A DNA stretch of 41,824 bases from IMG/VR virus record IMGVR_UViG_3300029955_001365, positions 1-41,824 of that record, one strand, 5' to 3'. Below are positions 33,932-40,495 of the stretch, piece after piece. The first letter of the stretch is position 1. The number at the start of each line of letters is the position of its first letter. The translations under genes and the position numbers were made by a program. This DNA is from a virus. The notes under the pieces are model-generated. The model was given only the letters and a program-made list of their open reading frames with translations. It searched no databases and had not been told where the DNA came from.

Positions 33932-34995
33932 TGTCCTATCCCATCCCGACCCTCTCTCAAACCATTGCCGCCGCGCAAAGCGATGTGGTCTCGCGCCTTC
34001 CCGGCGCGCAGCCGCAATTGCCGGGCTCGGTGCTGGGGGCTCTGGCCCGTGCCCAGGCGGCAGCGGTCGATGGTCTTTATGGTCATCAAGTGTGGCTGGC
34101 CGACCAGATCCTCTATGACACAGCCGACAGCGACAATCTCACCCGCTGGTCGGCGATCTGGGGCCTGACCCGCGAACAGCCGACTGCGGCAGCGGGCAGC
34201 GGGATATTTACCGGCCTCGCGGGCAAGATTGTGGCGGCGGGCAGCCAGATCAACCGGGCTGATGGGGTACAATATAGCCTCACTGCCGATGTCATTCTGG
34301 ATGGCAGCGGCAATGGATCGGGGACCATCAGCGCGTCGGTGGTCGGGAGCCTGACCAATACCGATGCGGCGACCGTGCTGAACCTCAATGCGCCCGCCGC
34401 GGGCGTCTCATCATCTGTGACCGTCGATGCCAATGGCCTCGGCGGCGGCGCGGATCTGGAGACCGACCTCAGCCTACGCACCCGCTTGCTGGCGCGTATT
34501 CAGCAGCCGCCGCAGGGTGGCTCTGTCGCTGATTTTGTCCGCTGGGCCAAGACGGTTAATGGTGTGACTCGCGTGTGGGTCATTCCCGGTTGGCTAGGGA
34601 CCGGCACGGTCGGCGTCACGTTTACCATGGACAATCGGTCCAACCTCATCCCGCTTCCGGCTGACGTCGCCCTGGTTCAGGCGGCGATTGATGCGGTGCG
34701 GCCGGTGGCGGCTCCGACCATTGTTTTTGCACCGAGCGCAGTGCCGGTGACCTTCGTGCTGCATTTAGTGCCCGATGCCCCGGCTTTGCGGGCGCAGGTC
34801 TCAGCCAACCTCGCGGCTTTGATGGCGAGTGAGTGCGTGCCCGGCGGCAGCCTGATCTACAGCCATGTCATGGCGGCGATATCTGGCGCAACGGGTCAGG
34901 GCGATTTCGCGCTTACCTCGCTTACCTCGCTCACCACCTCTCTCACCTGCTCTGCCGGACAATTGCTGACTTTGGGGGGGGTCACATGGGTCTGA
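33931..34995 (+). CDS. Baseplate J-like protein (Mu gp47)
   Basis: 354 aa wedge protein of the baseplate. Typical parts are LPGSVLGALARAQAAAVDGLY, the segment DSDNLTRWSAIWGLTREQPT, and PQGGSVADFVRWAKTVNGVT with VWVIPGW. The start shares one base with the gp46 stop. It overlaps gp48 by 10 bases. Confidence 0.92.
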   Translation: MSYPIPTLSQTIAAAQSDVVSRLPGAQPQLPGSVLGALARAQAAAVDGLYGHQVWLADQILYDTADSDNLTRWSAIWGLTREQPTAAAGSGIFTGLAGKIVAAGSQINRADGVQYSLTADVILDGSGNGSGTISASVVGSLTNTDAATVLNLNAPAAGVSSSVTVDANGLGGGADLETDLSLRTRLLARIQQPPQGGSVADFVRWAKTVNGVTRVWVIPGWLGTGTVGVTFTMDNRSNLIPLPADVALVQAAIDAVRPVAAPTIVFAPSAVPVTFVLHLVPDAPALRAQVSANLAALMASECVPGGSLIYSHVMAAISGATGQGDFALTSLTSLTTSLTCSAGQLLTLGGVTWV

Positions 34996-35594
34996 CCGCC
35001 ACCGATTATCAATCCGCCCTGACGCAATCCTTACCGCCATCGTCCAGCCTCGGAGCGAACCTCTGGGCTGGTCCCAATGTCCAGGCTCTATTGCTGGCTC
35101 TGGCCGATAGTCTGGCCCGCGCGGGGCTGAGCGCCGAGGGATTGCTGGATGAGGCCGACCCAAGAACTACCTCGCTGTTGTTGGGGGACTGGGAACGGTT
35201 GGCGGGGCTTCCCGACCCAGCTTTGGGCGGCGCATGGCAGAGCATCCAGGAGCGCCGCGCTTGGCTGGTATCGCGCCTGACATGGCAGGGCGGTCAATCG
35301 AAAGCCTATTACATCGGGCTGGCGGCACGACTGGGCGTGACCATCACCATCACCGAATTCACGCCCTGGGGCTGCGGACTCGGGCAATGCGGACGCGACA
35401 TGATCGGCTCTGACACCATGAACCTACTCTGGCAGGTCAACATGCCAGCGCCCCCCGTCTATTACTTCCAAATTGGGCTTAGCATGTGCGGCGAGCCCTT
35501 GGGCTATGCCCAGACGGGCATTATCGAGGCGCTGTTTGCGCGCATCAAGTCAGCCCATACCACTCTAATTTTTAACTATGGAGGCACCGCATGA
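34986..35594 (+). CDS. Tail protein gp48 family (DUF2313, YmfQ)
   Basis: 202 aa. YQSALTQSLPPSSSLGANLW at the start and DPRTTSLLLGDWERLAGLPD mark the YmfQ/DUF2313 family. It has six cysteine residues, four in a CGLGQCGRD / MCGEPLGYA arrangement, typical for the family. It attaches fibres to the baseplate wedge. The stop overlaps the fibre gene start by 4 bases. Confidence 0.9.
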   Translation: MGLTATDYQSALTQSLPPSSSLGANLWAGPNVQALLLALADSLARAGLSAEGLLDEADPRTTSLLLGDWERLAGLPDPALGGAWQSIQERRAWLVSRLTWQGGQSKAYYIGLAARLGVTITITEFTPWGCGLGQCGRDMIGSDTMNLLWQVNMPAPPVYYFQIGLSMCGEPLGYAQTGIIEALFARIKSAHTTLIFNYGGTA

Positions 35595-36958
35595 AGCGGG
35601 TTGATGGGCTACATTCCCTGCCTAATGGGAATGGTTTGGGCAAGACGGGCTGGCAAGATTACAACGCAGCGACAGGCGTTATGGGAACAATTCCTACCGC
35701 CGCGACCCTGAATGCTTGGCAAGAAGAATTATGCGGCCTCATTGAGAGCCAGGGCCTGCCCCTCAATCCGGCGGACAACACGCAATTGCAACAGGCGGTG
35801 CAGGCGATGATTGCGACGGTGCAACGCGGCATGTTTGCTGTCGGCCCCACCGAACCCGCCAGCCTGACCCTGACCGTGGCGGCGGGCTGGCTCAATGCAG
35901 CCACCAGCGTGACCTATGTGGCTGCGCAGACGGTGACGGAGGTGTCGCCGACCGGCAATCCTCGGATTGATCTGGTGGTGGCCAACCGGCAGACCGGCGC
36001 GGTGAGCCTGGTCCAGGGCCTGGCGGCCACGTCGCCGGTGGCACCGGCCTGTCCGGCGGCCAACCTTCCGCTCGCCACAGTCACGATCACGGCGGCGGCC
36101 ACGGCGATCACGGCGGCGATGATCTCCGATTGCCGCGATCTGCCCGCGTTTGATTTGGGCGCGGCGGCATACCTCAATATCGGCGCGGGACTGGTCAATG
36201 ATGGGGCGGGGAATTTGGCCTTGTCGGCCACATCCTATGGTGTCGTCGGGAGTATGAGGAATCTCAAGGCCAGCGTGACCGCACCCGCCACCAGTGCAAC
36301 TTGGATATGGGATGAGTTAATTGTTGAGACCGCGCTGGGGGGCACATCATATCGACTGACCAATACGGCGGGCCTGACACTCAATCTGGGGGCCACGGGC
36401 GCGGGCGGCATGGACACGGGGGGCGCACCGGCGGCGGGCTGGCTGGGGGTCTATGCCATCTATAACCCCAGCACCGGGGCCAAGGCCTTGCTTGGGGTTG
36501 ATGCTACATCGGCCATTCTGCCGAATGTCTACGGTGGTGCGCATATGCCCGCCGGATACACCGCCTCGGCTCTGATTTCGATAGTGCCGACCGATGGATC
36601 GTCTCAAATCGCTAAATTTGACCAATGTGATCGGAAGGTCTGGTACTTGACGTCATTTTTGTCCGTATCAGGAGATAACGCGCCCCACACCATCAGCATT
36701 GCAGGATCGGTGCCAAAATCCGCCACAACATTTGATGCCTCGATCTCGTTGGGCGGGGCAAGCGTAGCAGGCAATTATATATTTAATATCAGCCAATACT
36801 CCGACGGAACAGGGGCCTATCAGTTCGGAGGATACATGCAAAGCGGCACCGGCATATACAGCACTATTACTGGCATACCGATATCAACACCTCAAACGAC
36901 GACCTATATTTCCCCCATCGGTATGACCCAAGCCAGCGCACTGGCCTATACTTTTTAA
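35591..36958 (+). CDS. Tail fibre-like protein
   Basis: 455 aa. The N-terminus (VDGLHSLPNGNGLGKTGWQD, then PTAATLNAWQEELCGLIESQ, then ADNTQLQQAVQAMI) is the common fibre attachment region next to gp48. The remainder is beta-rich, high in Ala, Thr and Gly, and probably trimeric. The last ~100 residues have fewer GC-rich codons, which can indicate exchange of the receptor-binding end. Host receptor unknown. Confidence 0.8.
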   Translation: MKRVDGLHSLPNGNGLGKTGWQDYNAATGVMGTIPTAATLNAWQEELCGLIESQGLPLNPADNTQLQQAVQAMIATVQRGMFAVGPTEPASLTLTVAAGWLNAATSVTYVAAQTVTEVSPTGNPRIDLVVANRQTGAVSLVQGLAATSPVAPACPAANLPLATVTITAAATAITAAMISDCRDLPAFDLGAAAYLNIGAGLVNDGAGNLALSATSYGVVGSMRNLKASVTAPATSATWIWDELIVETALGGTSYRLTNTAGLTLNLGATGAGGMDTGGAPAAGWLGVYAIYNPSTGAKALLGVDATSAILPNVYGGAHMPAGYTASALISIVPTDGSSQIAKFDQCDRKVWYLTSFLSVSGDNAPHTISIAGSVPKSATTFDASISLGGASVAGNYIFNISQYSDGTGAYQFGGYMQSGTGIYSTITGIPISTPQTTTYISPIGMTQASALAYTF

Positions 36959-36967
36959 GGAGTAACC

Positions 36968-37342
36968 ATGATCGTTTATGTCCAATTGGATAGCGCCCAG
37001 ACGGCGGTTATCGCGGTGTTTGGGTGCGCGCAAGATCCTATTGACTATCCCAATCAGGCGACCATCGACAGCAGCGACAGCCGCTATCTGGCCTTTATCA
37101 ATCCCGCCTCGACCCCGGCGGGGATTCATGCCGCCCTGGCGACCGCAGCTCAGGCGTTGCTGGACAGTCGTACCACCTTGGACCGCATCATGGGGGCTGT
37201 CGCGCAGGGCAAGACCACCCTGTCGACGCCTGATGTGGTGGCCTGGTTCGCCTGGCGCGATGCCTTGCGCGCCATTGTCACGGGCGCGGACACCACCAGC
37301 ACGGCCATCCCGGCGCGGCCCGCTTATCCGGCGGGGACGTGA
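36968..37342 (+). CDS. Small tail-fibre-associated protein
   Basis: 124 aa. No secure family. AAGGAG at 36957-36962 is five bases before ATG. The N-terminus is short beta strands (MIVYVQLDSAQTAVIAVF), and the rest is helical (HAALATAAQALLDSRTTLD). The position directly after a fibre gene suggests a fibre assembly helper. It overlaps the next start by one base. Confidence 0.6.
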   Translation: MIVYVQLDSAQTAVIAVFGCAQDPIDYPNQATIDSSDSRYLAFINPASTPAGIHAALATAAQALLDSRTTLDRIMGAVAQGKTTLSTPDVVAWFAWRDALRAIVTGADTTSTAIPARPAYPAGT

Positions 37343-38082
37343 TGGGAGACGTATCGATTCTTGTGCCGACCGGGGGGGCCAATGCCGACGGCACACCGAC
37401 ATTGGCGCCGCTGACTCTCGCGCGGCCATTGCCAGTCCAGCTCATGGGCGGCGGGGCGGCGACGCCGCTGGCCGATATCCTCTGCACCGACACGGTCGGG
37501 GGCGTGACCACGCACTTCGTCTGGCGCGATAACGGCGCGACACTGCCAGTCTTTACCGCTTATACGGTGCCCGACAGCCAGCCCTATACACCCAGTGCAG
37601 CCTGGACCCCCTGGGCTGTCACCGGCCTACCACCGGGTGCGGCCACGGATGCGAGTCTCCAGACCCTGCACGGTGATCTGACCAGTGCGCTGGCCGATCT
37701 GGCTCAGGTTCATGCTGATGGTGGCACGACATTGGCAACCCTGCTGACAGCCATCAAATCGGCGGTCACGGGCACGCTGCAAACCTATGACAATTCGGGG
37801 ATCGCTCATGCCCCTGCCCAGTTTGTCGGGCTCAGCAGCACCGCTTCCGCCGTCAGCACGCCGGGCGCAGGAGCGGGAGCCATATCCGCGCCCAGCTGGG
37901 CGACTCAGGTCTGGATACAGGTCGTCACGGGCACCCTGATTTATCGATGTGACGGGACGGCACCTACTCTGGCCCTGGGGGTGCAGATCGCCAGCGGCCA
38001 AACATGGGTTTTGCCGATTGCCGCTTGGCCGGCGCTGCAACTTATTGGGACGGCAACCTTCAGCGCCGAATTTAGGGGATAA
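37342..38082 (+). CDS. Phage tail-tip or fibre accessory protein, unknown
   Basis: 246 aa. Contains ILVPTGGANADGTPTLAPLT, then a segment typed DNGATLPVFTAYTVPDSQPY, then a helical stretch (LHGDLTSALADLAQVHAD), then a beta-rich end. No family recognised; low complexity of Ala, Thr and Gly resembles other fibre components. It is followed by the large hydrolase after three bases. A GTG at 37339 is a second start option. Confidence 0.6.
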   Translation: MGDVSILVPTGGANADGTPTLAPLTLARPLPVQLMGGGAATPLADILCTDTVGGVTTHFVWRDNGATLPVFTAYTVPDSQPYTPSAAWTPWAVTGLPPGAATDASLQTLHGDLTSALADLAQVHADGGTTLATLLTAIKSAVTGTLQTYDNSGIAHAPAQFVGLSSTASAVSTPGAGAGAISAPSWATQVWIQVVTGTLIYRCDGTAPTLALGVQIASGQTWVLPIAAWPALQLIGTATFSAEFRG

Positions 38083-38085
38083 AAG

Positions 38086-40014
38086 ATGATCACTCCGCCC
38101 GCCGCGCCCGCTACTCTCCTCAACATTCCCACTTTGCAGCCAGCACTTCAAAGGCGGTCGCCGTTGCGCATCATTGGCGGCCAAAACCCCTATAACTCGG
38201 CTTTGCCGCTCTCTGGCGCGGCGGGGGATTTTGGCTGCACTGGCCAGACGACTTATCAGGCCCTGGGCACGATCACCCAGATGCAGCTCATTTTCGCGCC
38301 TTTGGCCAACTCTTATTATGGCGGTGTCGAACTATATGCGCCCTCGCCGATGATCATCCGAGCCAGTCTGGTCGCAACCAACGTCTCCGTGCCATTTTCG
38401 TTTAATGGGCAGAGAGAGGCCCTGCTGTCGTCGGCGTCGGAGCTGGTCCTGAGCGACGTCCTCGGCACCTATGTCGCTGCCGGGTCGACCTGGAGGCTCA
38501 ACGTCCATAAACGCATCAGCGCCCCACCGCAATCTGTCGCCGCTGCCCTGGCATCTGGTGGGGCGCTGACCGTCGGCACCAAGTATTATTATGTCGTAAC
38601 CAATGTCGATTGTGGTGTCGAGAGCGGCGCTTCATCCGAGGTTTCAGTGACACCCACCACCGGCAATCAGGCTGCGGCGCTGACCTGGACTGCGCCAGCC
38701 TATGGTCAGGTGCTCCGGATCTATCGTGGGGCGGCTGCTGGCGGCGAGACATTTTTGGATGAAATTCCAGCGGGCGCGAGTGGTTGGACGGATGCCGGGT
38801 ATCTGCTCCCTGTCCCCGGCAAAACACCACCTGCCGCCTCGGTCCTGACCCTGGACAGATATCTCAACAGTAGTGGGGATAGTTGCAACCTACCGGCGGC
38901 TGGCGGCAATGGTTTGGACATGACGACCAGCGTTAGCGCTCTGCCTATCGTGGGCGGCAGCGGCTATCACGGGACTGTTGGTGCAACGGCCGTAATCGGC
39001 GACGACGTCAGCAATAATCCCTCCATCCTTGGCCGTGGGGATAGCATCGAGCAGGGCACTGGCCTGCTGTTCAGCACCTGCGGTCCGGGTTCGGTCGGCA
39101 ACAGGAACTGGCTTTCCCAGGGTTTGACTGGGTTCCACGCCCTCAACATGTCGATTCCGGGGTCAATCAACCGGCAGTTCGAAACCGGCGAGGTTCCGTC
39201 CCAGGATCGAGAGACCATCACGGCCTATGCCGATTATGTGGTATCCGATTTGGGTCACAATGATTTTGCCTCTTTCGGACTGACTTGGCAGCAGATTGCC
39301 GCCATCGACCTCCAGATCGGTCAGCAATTAACGCTAACCGGCAAGCGGTTGGTCGTCACGACCCTGCCGCCCTTCACGGCCAGCCCTAATGGCTTTTTGA
39401 CGCCTGGAGGCCAGACTGTCACGACCCTCGAAGCCACTCGGACCAGCCTCAATACCTGGCGGCGGAGTCGGCTGGTCGATGGCACAGGGGCCCCTGTGTT
39501 GAGCGGCGGCATGCCGACACCTTGGATCTGCGACTGTTTTGATTTGGCCTCGGCTGTAGAGGTCAATAGCTCCAATGCGCTGACCCCCAATGGTGGGCTC
39601 TGGATCACGCCTGCGGCACCGAGTTACACGGCGAGCTGCACAGGCACAGAGACTCTGACGCTGATCAACGCATCAGCAGCAGCTTGGCCCCCGAGCTATA
39701 GCTGGTCCGTGGGGCTTTGGGGTTCCGTGGTCAAGATGACGTCGGGCGCGGCGGCGGGACAGGTGGCATTTGTCGCCAGCAGCACCTCGCCGACCCAACT
39801 ATCGCTATACCCTGCCGGGTCTACATCACTCAATGGCCAGGCCACCCCGGGATTGTCCATTATCCCTGCGGCAGGAGATACCTTTCAGGTTTTGCAGCCC
39901 GCGACGACTGATGGCATCCATCCGTCAGGCTGGGCGCATGATCTCATCGCTGCCGCCCTCAAGGCGTGGGCTCCCAGCCACCTTGTCCCATTCGGAGCCA
40001 GCAAATCATCCTGA
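38086..40014 (+). CDS. Large SGNH-family hydrolase in the tail-fibre region
   Basis: 642 aa. The catalytic domain has the SGNH blocks: block I ILGRGDSIEQGTG with Ser320, block III VSDLGHNDF with Asn392, and block V TTDGIHPSGWAHD with Asp609 and His612. A fibronectin-III-like region (about 145-240) precedes it, and a beta-rich insertion lies between blocks III and V. No signal peptide. It would be a virion-borne esterase, perhaps removing acetyl groups from surface polysaccharide. The substrate is unknown. AGGGG lies seven bases upstream of the ATG. Last gene of the prophage. Confidence 0.85.
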   Translation: MITPPAAPATLLNIPTLQPALQRRSPLRIIGGQNPYNSALPLSGAAGDFGCTGQTTYQALGTITQMQLIFAPLANSYYGGVELYAPSPMIIRASLVATNVSVPFSFNGQREALLSSASELVLSDVLGTYVAAGSTWRLNVHKRISAPPQSVAAALASGGALTVGTKYYYVVTNVDCGVESGASSEVSVTPTTGNQAAALTWTAPAYGQVLRIYRGAAAGGETFLDEIPAGASGWTDAGYLLPVPGKTPPAASVLTLDRYLNSSGDSCNLPAAGGNGLDMTTSVSALPIVGGSGYHGTVGATAVIGDDVSNNPSILGRGDSIEQGTGLLFSTCGPGSVGNRNWLSQGLTGFHALNMSIPGSINRQFETGEVPSQDRETITAYADYVVSDLGHNDFASFGLTWQQIAAIDLQIGQQLTLTGKRLVVTTLPPFTASPNGFLTPGGQTVTTLEATRTSLNTWRRSRLVDGTGAPVLSGGMPTPWICDCFDLASAVEVNSSNALTPNGGLWITPAAPSYTASCTGTETLTLINASAAAWPPSYSWSVGLWGSVVKMTSGAAAGQVAFVASSTSPTQLSLYPAGSTSLNGQATPGLSIIPAAGDTFQVLQPATTDGIHPSGWAHDLIAAALKAWAPSHLVPFGASKSS

Positions 40015-40060
40015 CACCGCGCCCACGGTTTTGTAGTCAGATGCTTCTGATCCCGCCCAA

Positions 40061-40104
40061 ATAACGCCGTTAAGAGCCTTTTGAAAGGCTCTTAACGGCG
40101 TTAT
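40061..40104. terminator. Perfect 21-bp inverted repeat near the right end
   Basis: Arms 40061-40081 and 40084-40104 are exact complements around TG; a realistic loop is TTTGAAA. It lies 47 bases after the hydrolase stop and just inside the right-end repeats. A T tail is weak, so it could be a bidirectional terminator that protects the right end from late transcription, or a protein-binding site. CCGTTAAGAGCC inside it also occurs in the central gap. Confidence 0.65.
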
Positions 40105-40110
40105 CATCTG

Positions 40111-40157
40111 CTGCAAAACCAAGAGTCCCCCACTGCAAAACCATGTGGCGCGCTACA
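40111..40157 (-). promoter_or_regulatory. Prophage right end with two MuA-type sites, 22-bp period
   Basis: CTGCAAAACCA occurs at 40111-40121 and at 40133-40143, exactly 22 bp apart, as for R1 and R2 of Mu. The complement is TGGTTTTGCAG, matching the left-end core ATGGTTTTG. The element ends CA at 40156-40157. Against the outermost 23 bases of the left end, 16 match in the inverted orientation. Confidence 0.8.
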
Positions 40158-40162
40158 ACCAG
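40158..40162 (+). repeat. Target-site duplication, right copy (ACCAG)
   Basis: Follows the CA that ends the prophage and matches 4247-4251. See the left copy for the reasoning on the 5-bp length. Confidence 0.93.
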
Positions 40163-40402
40163 AAATTCTCTCATCCCCCGCGGGAGGGAGATCCCCTGTG
40201 GAACCAGGCCAATTGCCGCAATCGACGGGTCTTTAACGATCCTACCGCCATTCTGGCCGCACGATGCCACAAGCCGCAGGTCCAGACCTATGCCCGCGAC
40301 ATGGGGGGAAATGTCTTCTCCGTGTTGAAGGAAATCGATGCCCCCATCATCATCGAGGGGCATCGCTGGGGGGCGGTTCGCGCCGCTTTCACCATTGATT
40401 AA
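40163..40402 (+). pseudogene. Detached 3' end of the chemoreceptor gene
   Basis: 79 codons plus TAA, the natural ending of the receptor broken at 4251. Joined at ACCAG the protein reads through CHNQ into KFSHPPREGDP and on to NCRNRRVFNDP, VQTYARDMGG and EGHRWGAVRAAF. This is the conserved end of the C-terminal domain seen in alphaproteobacterial receptors (recalled pattern HN...P..GD, NRR.F.D, LQTY.RDMGG, HWG..R..Y). A GTG at 40145, inside phage DNA, could start a short product, but this is not expected to be functional. Confidence 0.9.
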
Positions 40403-40437
40403 CGAAATTCGGGGCGATTAACCGGGATCAGGGGCCA

Positions 40438-40453
40438 CGCCTCGGGGGAGGCG
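40438..40453 (+). terminator. Short GC hairpin after the chemoreceptor
   Basis: CGCCTC (40438-40443) pairs with GAGGCG (40448-40453) around GGGG, 36 bases after the receptor stop. No T run follows. It could be a weak terminator or a leader hairpin of the next gene. Confidence 0.35.
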
Positions 40454-40495
40454 CTGTCCCTGACATTATAAAGTAGAGAGACTTGGGGAGGGCCT

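Larger units (their letters stand above)
4252..40157 (+). mobile_element. Complete Mu-like transposable prophage (35,906 bp)
   Basis: Terminal TG...CA ends, a 5-bp target duplication, and terminal inverted similarity (16 of the outermost 23 bases match without gaps). The gene order is that of Mu: repressor on the minus strand, ner, A, B, mor, lysis, DNA packaging, head, protease, capsid, sheath, tube, tape measure, N, P, baseplate, fibre. The length is close to Mu (about 37 kb). I see no frameshift or premature stop in any core gene, so the element may be inducible. Absent by inspection: a Gam-type nuclease inhibitor, an invertible fibre segment with Gin, and Mom. The right-hand fibre region instead carries an SGNH hydrolase. 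Confidence 0.95.

Noticed and set aside
4252-40157. CRISPR arrays, tRNA genes, insertion sequences or toxin-antitoxin pairs inside the prophage
   Set aside because: Read through for regular repeats, cloverleaf signatures, second transposase genes and paired small genes; nothing convincing found by eye.
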